Of a stretch of 64,000 nucleotides of DNA, positions 32,290 to 41,396 are shown piece after piece. The stretch spans positions 2,852,001-2,916,000 of the forward strand of contig NZ_CP104067.1 in assembly GCF_026651875.1 (NCBI RefSeq). Direction: 5' to 3'. The notes under the pieces were generated by a model, which saw nothing but the letters and a program-made list of their open reading frames with translations, did not search any database and had not been told where the DNA came from. The translations under genes were made by a program, and so were the position numbers. Position 1 is the stretch's first letter. Each line of letters begins with the position of its first letter. This DNA comes from Alicyclobacillus fastidiosus (GTDB lineage: Bacteria; Bacillota; Bacilli; Alicyclobacillales; Alicyclobacillaceae).

Positions 32290-33669
32290 GTGTTTAAGGA
32301 TTTTGTTGAACAGCATCGCGACACCATGATTTCAACGCTTCAAGACGTTTTGAGGATTGAAAGCGTGAAGGGTCACCCAGTTCCCGATGGTCCGTTTGGT
32401 ACGGGTCCAGCGCAGGCCCTTTCCTATATGTTGAAATTGGCGTACGACCGTGGATTTGTGACGAAAAACATCGACGGGTTTGCGGGACACGTTGAGTACG
32501 GCGAAGGTGATGAGTACATCGCGGTCGTCAGTCACCTGGATGTGGTTCCTGCCGGCGACGGTTGGAGCCATCCGCCGTACGGCGCCGAGATAGATCAGGG
32601 GAAAGTGTATGCGCGGGGAGCGATTGACGATAAGGGTCCCGCCATGAGCACGTTGTGGGCGCTATTTGCGATGAAGGAAATGGGGATTCAACCGAAACGC
32701 AAAATTCGCGTGATTTTTGGCTTGGACGAAGAAAGTGACTGGCAGTGCATGGAGCACTATTTTCGGTACGAGCCCAAACCAATCGGAGGATTTACACCAG
32801 ACGCCTCATTTCCGTTGATTTACGCGGAGAAGGGACTTACGACGGTGCGCATCGACGTGGCCGCAGATGCGGACTCGATGTCGGCACAGGTCTTGAAGTT
32901 CGAAGGTGGAGAGCGGTTTAATATGGTGCCTGCGCATGCTGTGGCGGAAGTGGATTGCCACTCGTCCACCGCGGCGAACGAGTTTGCGCTGAAAATCAGA
33001 AAGTCCGCGAAGGATGCGCAGATTGACGCCACGGTTGAGACCGAAGATTCGATTGTGAAGATTCGCGTCCAAGGCGTGGCGGCACATGCGTCGCGACCTG
33101 CTGCAGGCGTCAACGCAGTAGTTCATTTGGCGCACCTTCTAGGAACGGGGACCGTTTCGAACTCGTCCATGTGGCGGACGGTCGGCTCCTGGGACACCGC
33201 AGGTCGGGCGCTTGGAATCGACGCCGAGGACGACGAAACAGGACCTTTGACCGCAAACCTCGGACGGGCGCAACTGGTCGATGGCACATACCAATTTTAC
33301 ATAAATATTCGCTTTCCAATTCGGATGACGGTCGACCAGATCTCGCAGGGCGCTCAAACATATTTGTCGGATAAGTGGCAGGTCTCCATCGTCGAGCATA
33401 TGCCGCCTCTATATATCGATCCGGCGTCGCCTCTCGTTCAGACGCTCATGGGGGTCTACGCAGCACATTTCGGGGACGATGCAACGCCAATTAGCATTGG
33501 GGGTGCGACGTATGCGCGAGCGATTCCGAACGCCGTGGCGTTTGGTGCATTGTTTCCGCAGCGGGAGGATTTGGCTCACAAAGTTGATGAAAATTGGGCG
33601 ATTGACGACTTTTTGACATGTGTCGAGATCTATGCGGAAGCCATGACACAGCTCGCGAATACGTTATAA
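32290..33669 (+). CDS. pepV: M20-family dipeptidase, PepV-like
   Basis: Cytoplasmic zinc dipeptidase releasing amino acids from short peptides. 459 residues. Metal ligands and catalytic residues appear in the usual order: His in VVSHLDVVPAGDGW (about residue 82), Asp in YARGAIDDKGP, and Glu pair in GLDEESDWQC. TPDASFPLIYAEKG marks the PepV subgroup, and GGATYARAIPNAVAFG carries the C-terminal substrate loop. Start is GTG 32290 with AAGGG before it, 35 bases after ccpA, so the two may share a transcript. Confidence 0.87.
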   Translation: MFKDFVEQHRDTMISTLQDVLRIESVKGHPVPDGPFGTGPAQALSYMLKLAYDRGFVTKNIDGFAGHVEYGEGDEYIAVVSHLDVVPAGDGWSHPPYGAEIDQGKVYARGAIDDKGPAMSTLWALFAMKEMGIQPKRKIRVIFGLDEESDWQCMEHYFRYEPKPIGGFTPDASFPLIYAEKGLTTVRIDVAADADSMSAQVLKFEGGERFNMVPAHAVAEVDCHSSTAANEFALKIRKSAKDAQIDATVETEDSIVKIRVQGVAAHASRPAAGVNAVVHLAHLLGTGTVSNSSMWRTVGSWDTAGRALGIDAEDDETGPLTANLGRAQLVDGTYQFYINIRFPIRMTVDQISQGAQTYLSDKWQVSIVEHMPPLYIDPASPLVQTLMGVYAAHFGDDATPISIGGATYARAIPNAVAFGALFPQREDLAHKVDENWAIDDFLTCVEIYAEAMTQLANTL

Positions 33670-33728
33670 TATAAGAAATACAATTCATGTTTCTCAGACA
33701 CCCTGTTGCGCAAAAGGAGGGACGCCGA

Positions 33729-34337
33729 ATGCGAGTTGAACGAATTGCCAAGGACAAAGTCCGCATCTTTATCAGTTATGATGACTTAGAAGAGCGAGGC
33801 ATTGACCGCGATGAAATATGGCACAACGGCAAAAAGGTTCAAGATCTGTTTTGGGACATGATGGAAACCGCGTATATGGAGGTTGGTTTTGAAATCGCAG
33901 GTCCCATCTCCGTTGAGGCGTTCACCATGCCGACCGAAGGTGTAGTCGTGATCGTCACCAGGATTCCTAGCATTCCAGGTGTTGCGCAGGAAGACGACGA
34001 TGATGATGACGATGAAGGCCTGATTCAGCGGCATACCAACTACGCGCAGTCCATTGATTCTCAGCTGGTGTATGAATTCGATGAGTTTGATGACCTAATC
34101 GCGGTTTGTCATACATTGGTGGACTACGATTTGGAGAGTTCACTGTTCCGATATCGTGATGCATATCACTTGTTGATTACGGATCCGCTGGTCGTGGAGA
34201 CGCACCAGACCATTGCCTCTGTGTTGTCAGAGTACGGTGAACCAAGCAGTGCGACAGACGCCGTATTAAACGAATACGGAAAAAAAGTTCTTCATGAAGA
34301 CGCGATTCGCGTGTTGGTTGAACGCTTTCCAGTTTGA
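33729..34337 (+). CDS. mecA: Adaptor protein MecA
   Basis: Targets proteins such as ComK to the ClpC protease. 202 residues. The N-terminal substrate-binding domain reads MRVERIAKDKVRIFISYDDL and contains LFWDMMETAYMEVGFEI. An acidic linker (QEDDDDDDDEG) separates it from the C-terminal ClpC-binding domain (YEFDEFDDLIAVCHTL and onward). ATG 33729 follows AAGGAGGG at good spacing; the earlier in-frame start at 33687 lacks one. The family's usual length is about 210-220 residues, so this is normal. Confidence 0.92.
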   Translation: MRVERIAKDKVRIFISYDDLEERGIDRDEIWHNGKKVQDLFWDMMETAYMEVGFEIAGPISVEAFTMPTEGVVVIVTRIPSIPGVAQEDDDDDDDEGLIQRHTNYAQSIDSQLVYEFDEFDDLIAVCHTLVDYDLESSLFRYRDAYHLLITDPLVVETHQTIASVLSEYGEPSSATDAVLNEYGKKVLHEDAIRVLVERFPV

Positions 34338-34340
34338 TGT

Positions 34341-34388
34341 ACAGGACAGATGTGTGAGAACGATGAACCACACATCTGTCCTGTTTTG
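34341..34388 (+). terminator. Terminator of mecA
   Basis: Perfect 16-bp stem from ACAGGACAGATGTGTG (34341-34356) and its complement (34369-34384), then TTTT. Confidence 0.85.
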
Positions 34389-34498
34389 CTTGATCAAGTG
34401 CCATCTTTTAACGGATGGACATGCAGTGTATACTAAGTACAGTTTGTTTCGAAGTACACGATGATCTCATTATCGACATTTCTAAGGTGGTTGGATTT

Positions 34499-35782
34499 GT
34501 GACTCAGGCTAGCTCTACCAATGCTCAAGGAACTGATACGGCCGAAAATACCGCTGTTCTTTCACGCACCCAGGACGTCATTCTGCAGGCGCTGGAGGCG
34601 TTGGGGTACGACCGTCAAATTTACGATATTCTGCGGGAGCCACTTCGCGTTTTAACGGTTCGTTTCCCCGTACGGATGGACGATGGTTCTGTGCGCGTAT
34701 TTACAGGCTATCGATCACAGCACAATGACGCAGTCGGCCCGACCAAGGGCGGCATCCGTCTCCATCCCGACGTGACGCAGGAAGATATCGAGGCGTTATC
34801 CATCTGGATGTCCATCAATTGTGGGATTGCCGACTTGCCATATGGCGGTGGAACGGGTGGTATCGCGTGTGACCCGCGGGATATGTCATTTGACGAGATA
34901 GAGCGCGTGAGTCGAGCATATGTCAGAGCCGTGAGTCAAATCGTAGGGCCTGCGAAGGACATTCCGGCACCTGACGTGTTCAGCAACTCTCAGAACATGG
35001 CGTGGATGTTTGACGAATACTCCCGTCTGCGGGAGTTTGACAGCCCGGGATTCATTACGGGCAAGCCAATTGTGCTCGGCGGCAGCAGAGGACGGGAAAG
35101 TGCAACCGCTCGGGGCGTGGCCATTTGCATCGAAGAGGCGGCTAAGGTGCGCGGATTGAACTTGAGTGATGCTCGCGTCATCGTACAAGGGTTCGGGAAC
35201 GCAGGCAGCTTTGTGGCGAAGTTCATGTACGACGCAGGCGCAAAAGTAGTCGGTATCTCGGACGCGTACGGTGCACTGTATCGCGAAGAGGGCCTCGACG
35301 TGGACGAATTGCTGGAGCGCCGCGATTCGTTCGGTACCGTGACGCGGCTCTATCGCAACACCATCAGCAATCGCGAATTGCTTGAAAAGCCGTGCGACAT
35401 ACTGGTGCCGGCCGCCATTGAGAATCAAATTACGCGAGAGAACGCGAAGCGCATCCAAGCGTCCATCATCGTGGAGGCGGCGAATGGACCGACCACCGCT
35501 GCCGCGACGGATATCCTGACGGAAAAGGGCATTCTGTTGGTCCCTGATGTGGTCGGTAACTCGGGTGGCGTCATCGTCTCGTATTTTGAGTGGGTACAAA
35601 ACAACCAGGGATATTACTGGGATGAGCACGAAATTCAAGACCGTCTGGCGTCGCGGATGCGCATGAGCTTCCAACACGTCTTTCAGACGGCGACAAAATA
35701 TCGGGTCAACATGCGGCTGGCGGCGTATATCGTAGGAGTTCAGCGAATGGCCGAGGCAATCCGTTGGCGAGGATGGGTATGA
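34499..35782 (+). CDS. Glutamate dehydrogenase paralogue lacking two conserved lysines
   Basis: 427 residues, clearly GudB/RocG family: HNDAVGPTKGGIRLHPDVT, KDIPAPDVFSNSQNMAWM, the Rossmann stretch VIVQGFGNAGSFVAKF, ILVPAAIENQIT and C-terminal AEAIRWRGW. Of the three family lysines, only the first (Lys83 in GPTKGG) remains. The substrate-binding lysine of SxxKCGI is Asn107 (AAT, 34817), and the catalytic lysine of PYGGGKGG is Thr119 (ACG, 34853). The active-site Asp of PAPD is present. Loss of both lysines should abolish normal glutamate oxidation, so a different substrate or a regulatory (non-enzymatic) role is possible. B. subtilis RocG/GudB also control the regulator GltC. GTG 34499 gives the usual length and has AAGGTGG eight bases before; the frame opens further up at 34415. 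Confidence 0.9.
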   Translation: MTQASSTNAQGTDTAENTAVLSRTQDVILQALEALGYDRQIYDILREPLRVLTVRFPVRMDDGSVRVFTGYRSQHNDAVGPTKGGIRLHPDVTQEDIEALSIWMSINCGIADLPYGGGTGGIACDPRDMSFDEIERVSRAYVRAVSQIVGPAKDIPAPDVFSNSQNMAWMFDEYSRLREFDSPGFITGKPIVLGGSRGRESATARGVAICIEEAAKVRGLNLSDARVIVQGFGNAGSFVAKFMYDAGAKVVGISDAYGALYREEGLDVDELLERRDSFGTVTRLYRNTISNRELLEKPCDILVPAAIENQITRENAKRIQASIIVEAANGPTTAAATDILTEKGILLVPDVVGNSGGVIVSYFEWVQNNQGYYWDEHEIQDRLASRMRMSFQHVFQTATKYRVNMRLAAYIVGVQRMAEAIRWRGWV

Positions 35783-35867
35783 GGCGACACGCTGGTTGTC
35801 GATAATGTCCATTTAGGTAGGTGCGATTCCTCGAACGGATTCGTCATTCTGTATAGGGGGTTCTGCT

Positions 35868-36074
35868 ATGCGTTCTGAAACGTTGATCACTCCGCCTGTT
35901 ACAGAAGCCATCGTTTCTTACGCGCAACGCATTAAAGTACATATTCACTGTCGTAAATGCGGTGAAACCTTCATTTTGCGTGGCGTGAACGACGGCAAAG
36001 GTCGTATCGAGACTGGGTTTAAGCGGTGCCTGTGTGACAATGAAGTCGACTTCGACGTGGAACCGTTGGCGTAG
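35868..36074 (+). CDS. Small 68-residue protein with four-Cys zinc-ribbon pattern
   Basis: Unrecognised. Cys28 and Cys31 (HCRKCGETF) with Cys54 and Cys56 (FKRCLCDNEVDFD) suggest a small metal-binding ribbon. ATG 35868 has GGGGG upstream. It stands alone between the gdh-like gene and sleB and is closed by a terminator at 36095. Plausible as a real gene because of ribosome site, coding bias and terminator; function unknown. Confidence 0.65.
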   Translation: MRSETLITPPVTEAIVSYAQRIKVHIHCRKCGETFILRGVNDGKGRIETGFKRCLCDNEVDFDVEPLA

Positions 36075-36094
36075 ACCGTGGCCCGAAAAAATGG

Positions 36095-36134
36095 ATATGC
36101 CTGTGGGATGAACCCCATGGGCATATTTTTTTTT
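36095..36134 (+). terminator. Terminator after the zinc-ribbon gene
   Basis: ATATGCC-GTGGG pairs with CCCCAT-GGGCATAT around a short loop and is followed by nine T. Confidence 0.8.
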
Positions 36135-36197
36135 GCCCGTTGAACAATAAAAGTGGATGGCGATTTGATTTTCATCTTGTTTGTGAAGGGAGTAAAG

Positions 36198-37007
36198 ATG
36201 GTGCGCAAAGGATTTTTCTATATTCGGTTGTTCGTTGCTCTACTTACATTGTCGACGACCATTCCGGCTCTCTTTCCGATCTCGGCGCAGGCGTTCACTG
36301 CCCGGAATCTCATGTATGGAAGTGAAGGATATGACGTGGATGAGTTGCAGAGTCGATTACGTCTGTTGGGCTACTATTGGGGCAACATCGACGGCAATTT
36401 CGGCTGGAAGACCTATTGGGCTGTGCGAACGTTCCAATATAACTTCGGGATTCCCGTCACGGGTGAGGTCGATATGGCCACCAAGTTAAAACTGGTCAAA
36501 GCGACACCGTCCTGGCACTCCGGGTCAAACGGGACGAGCGGAAGCAGTTCGTCGAGCAGTTCGCCGGCTGCGTCCGCGGGCGGATCGGCCGGAAGTAGCT
36601 CAGCGGCGGCGACTGCAGGATCGACAAACTTTCCATCGAGCGTCCGTGGTTTGGATCAAAGTGACTTGAACCTGATGGCGCACGTCGTGTATGGCGAGGC
36701 GCGAGGGGAACCGTTCGAGGGACAGGTCGCCATTGCCGCCGTAATTCTCAACCGCACCCACAGTTCGAAATTTCCGCATTCAATACCAGGCATTGTCTAC
36801 AGTCCAGGGGCGTTTTCGTGTGTCGACGACGGTCAGGTCAATCTACCGCCGGACGCAAGCGCGAAGAAGGCCGTGATGGAGGCGGTTGACGGTTGGGATC
36901 CGACGCACGGAGCCCTGTTCTACTTCAACCCTGCAAAGACCAGTAATGCGTTTATGTGGTCCAGGCCTGAAATCATCACCATTGGGCACCATATATTTAC
37001 AGACTAA
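36198..37007 (+). CDS. sleB: Spore cortex-lytic enzyme SleB
   Basis: Lytic transglycosylase that degrades muramic-lactam-containing cortex peptidoglycan during germination. 269 residues from ATG 36198 (MVRKGFF). Signal peptide 1-32 ending SAQA; peptidoglycan-binding domain 40-103 ([20 protein letters not shown]); a Ser/Ala/Gly-rich linker 104-150; then the Hydrolase_2 domain with catalytic Glu167 in VVYGEARGEP and CVDDGQVN, TNAFMWSR-like motifs at the end. Paired with ypeB 19 bases downstream, as in Bacillus, where each needs the other for stability. GAAGGGAG precedes the start; the upstream ATG 36153 lacks a ribosome site. Confidence 0.93.
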   Translation: MVRKGFFYIRLFVALLTLSTTIPALFPISAQAFTARNLMYGSEGYDVDELQSRLRLLGYYWGNIDGNFGWKTYWAVRTFQYNFGIPVTGEVDMATKLKLVKATPSWHSGSNGTSGSSSSSSSPAASAGGSAGSSSAAATAGSTNFPSSVRGLDQSDLNLMAHVVYGEARGEPFEGQVAIAAVILNRTHSSKFPHSIPGIVYSPGAFSCVDDGQVNLPPDASAKKAVMEAVDGWDPTHGALFYFNPAKTSNAFMWSRPEIITIGHHIFTD

Positions 37008-37026
37008 CCGTAGAGGAGGTTATTTC

Positions 37027-38325
37027 ATGTTGCATCGTGCCACGTGGGTCTCGGCCGGGATTCTCGCTGTTGTGGCGGTAGGAACCACCGTCGGGTACTG
37101 GGGCTATGACCAAAAACAGCAGAAGGACGCGTTTGCGCGCTCTGCGGAGACGCAGTACGAGTCGTCATTTCACAGTTTGGTAAACGACGTGCGCGATATG
37201 CGCAAAGAATTGGCCAAATCGATGCTCACACAAGACCACGCGTCGTTTGACACGCACCTGAGTTCCATATCTAGGCTGTGTTACGCAGGGGAAGCCAGTC
37301 TCGGGCGATTGCCGTCGAACATCACCCCAGCGAGTCACCTGCAGTCCTACCTTCACCTCGTCGACAACCAAGTTCAGAGTTGGATGAAGCATGACAAGAC
37401 GCCTGCGGATAAAGATGTGCGCAAACAGTTGAACAACCTGTACACGCAGTCTGGGACGTTCGTGTCGCAGTTGGGTGACATGCAGTCGCAACTCGGTGAC
37501 AAGATGGATGTTTGGCTGGCGGCAAGGCATTCGCCGCAGGGACAAGCCGGTTTTGCAGCGGACGGATTGCGCAGGGTCGACAGACAAGTGGCATCCTTTG
37601 CCGACAATCCTACGACACGGGCACCGAAACCTTCCGCGCTGGCCAATCAGACGTTTGCGAAAGAACCTACAATTTCGAGCCAGGCGGCCATCAAAAAAGT
37701 GAGTCAGGTAATTGGTGTAAAACCGACCGGCTGGACCGCAAAACTATACCGTGCAGGTACGCTCACGGCCTATTACGGCGTTACGGGCAATGCCGCAAAC
37801 AATCATATTTCGGCTGAAGTCAGTCAGCGCGGTGGCCATCTGTTGACCTACTACAACGACCACGCCGCCAAGACGAGTAAATACGACTTCGCGACAGCCG
37901 CATCGGACGCAGCGGCGTGGCTGAAACGTCAGGGGTTCTCGAAAATTGAGCGAACCGACGCAATGCAGTACGATCACGCCGCAATGTTTACGTTTGCACC
38001 GCTCGTGGACGGCGTCCCTGTTATCGGCCAGCCTATCTCGGTACATATCGCGCTAGATAACGGGCAAGTGGTCGGGTTCAACGCAGCGCAGGTGTATGCA
38101 AATCCAGTCGGAGCGGTACCGCCTCCGAAACTCACTGTCGCACAGCTTCGCAAGCGACTGAGTCCCGACTTCGATGTGAAGATTGCCAGGAAAGTCATTG
38201 TACAGGATGAGAATCGCCAATATATTCCGGCCGTCGCCTTCTACGGTACGATGAAGCAGGAGACGTATTGTATCAATTTGAGCGCAATTGACGGAGCCGA
38301 GGTAAAAATTGATCAGTTGACATAA
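37027..38325 (+). CDS. ypeB: Germination protein YpeB
   Basis: Inner-membrane spore protein needed to keep SleB inactive and in place until germination. 432 residues. A single N-terminal membrane anchor (ATWVSAGILAVVAVGTTVGYWG), then a helical region, then PepSY-like domains in the second half (for example QPISVHIALDNGQVVGFNA and the C-terminal AVAFYGTMKQETYCINL). AGGAGG lies eight bases before ATG 37027. Translational coupling with sleB is likely. Confidence 0.9.
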   Translation: MLHRATWVSAGILAVVAVGTTVGYWGYDQKQQKDAFARSAETQYESSFHSLVNDVRDMRKELAKSMLTQDHASFDTHLSSISRLCYAGEASLGRLPSNITPASHLQSYLHLVDNQVQSWMKHDKTPADKDVRKQLNNLYTQSGTFVSQLGDMQSQLGDKMDVWLAARHSPQGQAGFAADGLRRVDRQVASFADNPTTRAPKPSALANQTFAKEPTISSQAAIKKVSQVIGVKPTGWTAKLYRAGTLTAYYGVTGNAANNHISAEVSQRGGHLLTYYNDHAAKTSKYDFATAASDAAAWLKRQGFSKIERTDAMQYDHAAMFTFAPLVDGVPVIGQPISVHIALDNGQVVGFNAAQVYANPVGAVPPPKLTVAQLRKRLSPDFDVKIARKVIVQDENRQYIPAVAFYGTMKQETYCINLSAIDGAEVKIDQLT

Positions 38326-38393
38326 ATCTTCCCCTCGTCCTCTCATCATCTGTGTATAATGTGAGTTGCAGAGGATATTGAGGGGGAAGAAAG

Positions 38394-39038
38394 ATGGCGG
38401 TGAGGCCTTCAGTCGGGACGCCGGTGCGCATCAAGCTCAGCGCGCAGGACTCCAGTTTTTATAAAACACGCGTGGCGGATGTGGACGATAGGTTCCTTTA
38501 CATTGATGTGCCAGTGAATCCCCTGACGGGCCGAGAGCTGGAGGTTCGGGTCGACCACGATTTGCTCGTCGAATACGCAGCTTCTGGGAGCGAGGTGTAT
38601 CGATATACCGCACAAATGCTAGGGATTGCTTATATCCCGACGCCCGCTGTGCGATTGTCGGGGCCTGAAGGGACAAGGGACCTCGAGCGTATCCAACGTC
38701 GGGAGTTCTTTCGGATTTCAATCGACACGTCCGTGCAACTGGTGCGCCAGGACGATGGACTCACGTACCACGCGCAAAGTCTCGACATCAGTGGCGGCGG
38801 ACTCGCGGTGAAGTCTCGTGAGGCGGTCGATTATCGCCCTGACGACATCGTGAAGGCGACGCTCACCTTGCCGTACACTGGCGACACGTTGAATGCGACC
38901 TGCCGCATCGTCCGCGTGGAAGTGGATGATGCCTCGCAGGAGCGCGTCGTGTCGATGGCGTTTGAGGACATCAAGGAGCGTGAACGGCAGCAGGTGGTAC
39001 GGTACACGTTTATGCGTCAACGAAGCTTGAAGCGCTGA
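38394..39038 (+). CDS. motI: PilZ-domain c-di-GMP receptor (YpfA/MotI-like)
   Basis: 214 residues. N-terminal YcgR-type domain about 1-90, PilZ domain about 98-210. The c-di-GMP motif is complete: R103xxxR107 in RREFFR and Asp131-x-Ser in DISGGG. In B. subtilis the orthologue binds c-di-GMP and brakes the flagellar motor. Position between ypeB and cmk matches B. subtilis ypfA. A cheR gene in this window also points to motility. Ribosome site GAGGGGGAAG before ATG 38394. Confidence 0.87.
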   Translation: MAVRPSVGTPVRIKLSAQDSSFYKTRVADVDDRFLYIDVPVNPLTGRELEVRVDHDLLVEYAASGSEVYRYTAQMLGIAYIPTPAVRLSGPEGTRDLERIQRREFFRISIDTSVQLVRQDDGLTYHAQSLDISGGGLAVKSREAVDYRPDDIVKATLTLPYTGDTLNATCRIVRVEVDDASQERVVSMAFEDIKERERQQVVRYTFMRQRSLKR

Positions 39039-39088
39039 TGACATATTCACTTCACACCTGCATAGCATAAGGCATGGGAGGGATGTCC

Positions 39089-39571
39089 ATGCCGTCAGGT
39101 GGAAAAGACAAGTACAAATGGATTCACATCTTTGACGATTGGTTCATACCCATGGCGTTTGGCGTGGTCGCCGTGCTCGTAGGTGTACAGGCCTTGGCGC
39201 GAATCCCGATTGTTCGCTCGACCATCGACGCCAAAGAGGGGCGCTTTGTCGCGCAAACCGCTGCAGTTATGCAGAAAGCGGTACAGAATGACTCCGCTGT
39301 CGTGACGTTATCCGCAAATTCGACACAGGCTGCGAGCCATGTCGAAGTGACCATAAACGGGAACTCGCTGGGCGCGTTTACGACAAATGAAATGCGAATC
39401 ACCGTTCACGATGGGGATCTAATTTCGTTTCGCGACACGGCCGGCGTGAAGGTCGAGATCAGCGTAGAGGACACGAGTGACAGTCAATTGCTGTTGCCGG
39501 CTCCTGGGCAGGTAGTCGATTTAGACGCACAGAACAAGCAGGCGTCGCTGTCCAAAGCCGAATTCATTTGA
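39089..39571 (+). CDS. Unknown single-pass membrane protein
   Basis: 160 residues. After a basic start (MPSGGKDKYKW) one membrane segment (FIPMAFGVVAVLVGVQALARI) precedes a soluble domain of about 110 residues with regular beta-strand pattern (AASHVEVTINGNSLGAFTTN, EMRITVHDGDLISF). The fold is not recognised; an extracytoplasmic beta-sandwich is possible. I set the start at ATG 39089 because GGGAGGG is six bases before; ATG 39074 and 39083 are closer to or inside that site. It lies between motI and cmk. Confidence 0.65.
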   Translation: MPSGGKDKYKWIHIFDDWFIPMAFGVVAVLVGVQALARIPIVRSTIDAKEGRFVAQTAAVMQKAVQNDSAVVTLSANSTQAASHVEVTINGNSLGAFTTNEMRITVHDGDLISFRDTAGVKVEISVEDTSDSQLLLPAPGQVVDLDAQNKQASLSKAEFI

Positions 39572-39752
39572 TTTGTGTCCGTTGCCCTGGAATCGACTGC
39601 TATGGTACGATTGGGACTGATGAAGCAAAATGCATGCGATGTAACGGCACAGTTAGGATCAATTTATGGGGTGGGGTGTCGCTGACGGCCTGCCTTTTTT
39701 ATGTGACTTGCCGTTGCAGAGGTGGAACTAAGTCGAACAAGGGGTTACAGAC

Positions 39753-40430
39753 ATGTCTCCAGTAAGCGTCGCTATAGACGGGCCAGCCGGGGCTGGAAAG
39801 AGCACCGTTGCAAAGCTCGTGGCAGAACGACTTAAATTTCTGTACATAGACACCGGTGCGATGTACCGTGCGGTCGCATATTTGTGTGTGAAGGAAAATG
39901 TTGACTGTTCGGACACGTCGGCCGTGGACAAACTTGTCAAGGAGCATGAATTTCGTTTTGAGGAAGGGCGCGATTTAGGTCTGCTCGTCTATGTGGACGA
40001 CCAGGATGTCAGTGCCTATCTTCGCAGTCCAGACGTCAGTGAGCGGGTGTCGCTTGTCGCCGCGCTTCCAGAAGTCAGATCGCGACTGACCCAGTGGCAG
40101 CGCGCATTCGCTAAGACGCACTCCGTCGTCATGGACGGCCGCGATATCGGCACCGTCGTCTTGCCCGACGCCACCGTGAAGGTTTTTCTGACAGCCAATG
40201 TGGAGGAGCGGGCACGGCGGCGGCAACAAGAGTACCACGAACGCGGATTCGATGTGTCGCTGGGTGAGATCATTGAATCGATGACGCAAAGGGACAAGTT
40301 GGATAGCGAGCGGGAACTAGCTCCCCTCACCAGCGCCCCTGATGCCGTCCACATCGATTCCACAGGCAAAGCCATCGACGTCGTGGTCGACGAAATTATG
40401 CGCCTGGTGGAGCGTGCGCATGTCCGTTAA
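39753..40430 (+). CDS. cmk: Cytidylate kinase
   Basis: Phosphorylates CMP and dCMP. 225 residues. P-loop IDGPAGAGKST at 8-18, IDTGAMYRAVA, GRDIGTVVLPDA and the lid RRRQQEYHERG are all family hallmarks. The 3' end overlaps plsC by 11 bases, the same coupling as in many Bacillota. Start ATG 39753. Confidence 0.96.
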   Translation: MSPVSVAIDGPAGAGKSTVAKLVAERLKFLYIDTGAMYRAVAYLCVKENVDCSDTSAVDKLVKEHEFRFEEGRDLGLLVYVDDQDVSAYLRSPDVSERVSLVAALPEVRSRLTQWQRAFAKTHSVVMDGRDIGTVVLPDATVKVFLTANVEERARRRQQEYHERGFDVSLGEIIESMTQRDKLDSERELAPLTSAPDAVHIDSTGKAIDVVVDEIMRLVERAHVR

Positions 40431-41025
40431 TATCGATTTGAGGAAAAAGACGCCGTTCTTTCGGGCGGCTCGGTACGTTGTCTACTCGTTCTTTCAACTT
40501 GCGTATCGGCCCAAGGTAGAGGGGTTGGAGAAGGTTCCAATGTACGACGGAATCATCGTCGCATCCAATCATCTCAGCAACCTCGACCCTCCGCTCATCG
40601 GTATTTGTCTCCCGCACTATATACGATTTATGGCCAAGATCGAACTGTTTCGCGTACCGATTTTGGGCCACTTGTTTCGGGCCTTGGGCGCATTTCCGAT
40701 CCACCGTGGAAAAGTGGATAAGCAGGCTATTCGCACAGCCATCGATGTCGTACGCACAGGTGGATGTCTCGTCATGTTTCCTGAGGGTCATCGATCCAAG
40801 ACCGGTGAATTAGGCCCGTTTGCCCCCGGTGTTGCCGTAATCGCTCGCAAATCGGGCGGCTACATCGTTCCGGCGGCCATCTGTGGGCCTTACCGACTGT
40901 TTCGTTCCATCACAGTGCGGTTTGGCGAGCCGGTCGCCGTCGACAGTGTCCCTGCTGACCAATTGATGGACTTGGTTCGCGCGCGGATTAAGGCCCTGTT
41001 AGAAGAAAGCGGTACGATTTCATGA
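40420..41025 (+). CDS. plsC: 1-acyl-sn-glycerol-3-phosphate acyltransferase
   Basis: Adds the second acyl chain to make phosphatidic acid at the membrane. 201 residues. The acyltransferase motifs are NHLSNLDPP (His51, Asp56), FRALGAFPIHRG and the FPEGHRS block at 120-126. ATG 40420 lies within the cmk end with GGTGGAG upstream; the frame extends further up but inside cmk. The window also holds plsY and gpsA, so three steps of phosphatidic acid synthesis are encoded here. Confidence 0.93.
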   Translation: MSVNIDLRKKTPFFRAARYVVYSFFQLAYRPKVEGLEKVPMYDGIIVASNHLSNLDPPLIGICLPHYIRFMAKIELFRVPILGHLFRALGAFPIHRGKVDKQAIRTAIDVVRTGGCLVMFPEGHRSKTGELGPFAPGVAVIARKSGGYIVPAAICGPYRLFRSITVRFGEPVAVDSVPADQLMDLVRARIKALLEESGTIS

Positions 41026-41330
41026 AACATATCTACGAGATTGTCCAAGTACTCGTGCTTTATGTTACAGTATTACTGGGAGTATTGCTGTATGTTGCCG
41101 TTTTGCGTCACAAAGAGGCGCCTGATGATGGGGATATCAGCCAAAATCGTCGAGCGAGAAATTTGACTTTGTCGCTCCTAGGCGTCATAACTATGATATT
41201 CGGTGTTGGTTGTTTGCATGAAATTTGGCCGCAAAATGATGGGTTATGGTTACCGATTTTAGGCATTCTAATCATTGCAGTTGCCTGGATCCTGTATCGT
41301 TTGCGAAAGCTTTCACCGAACACGAATTAA
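41022..41330 (+). CDS. Small unknown membrane protein
   Basis: 102 residues, start overlapping the plsC stop as ATGA. Three hydrophobic segments: VLVLYVTVLLGVLLYVAVL, LSLLGVITMIFGVGCLHEI and WLPILGILIIAVAWILYRL. No conserved motif recognised. Coupling to plsC suggests co-expression rather than a defined role. Confidence 0.65.
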   Translation: MKHIYEIVQVLVLYVTVLLGVLLYVAVLRHKEAPDDGDISQNRRARNLTLSLLGVITMIFGVGCLHEIWPQNDGLWLPILGILIIAVAWILYRLRKLSPNTN

Positions 41331-41396
41331 CGCATGACTTTGTTGTGCGTTGACCACATATACATTTTGACACTTTGGAACAGGAGGCAAATCTTT

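Noticed and set aside
34886..35812. 308-residue minus-strand frame
   Set aside because: It is antisense to the glutamate dehydrogenase-like gene, which has clear family motifs; GC-rich third positions create such shadows.
39568..39765. 65-residue plus-strand frame with several Cys between the membrane protein and cmk
   Set aside because: No ribosome site, poor start (TTG overlapping the previous stop). The CVRC and CMRC pairs are suggestive of a zinc ribbon but the evidence is too weak to list.
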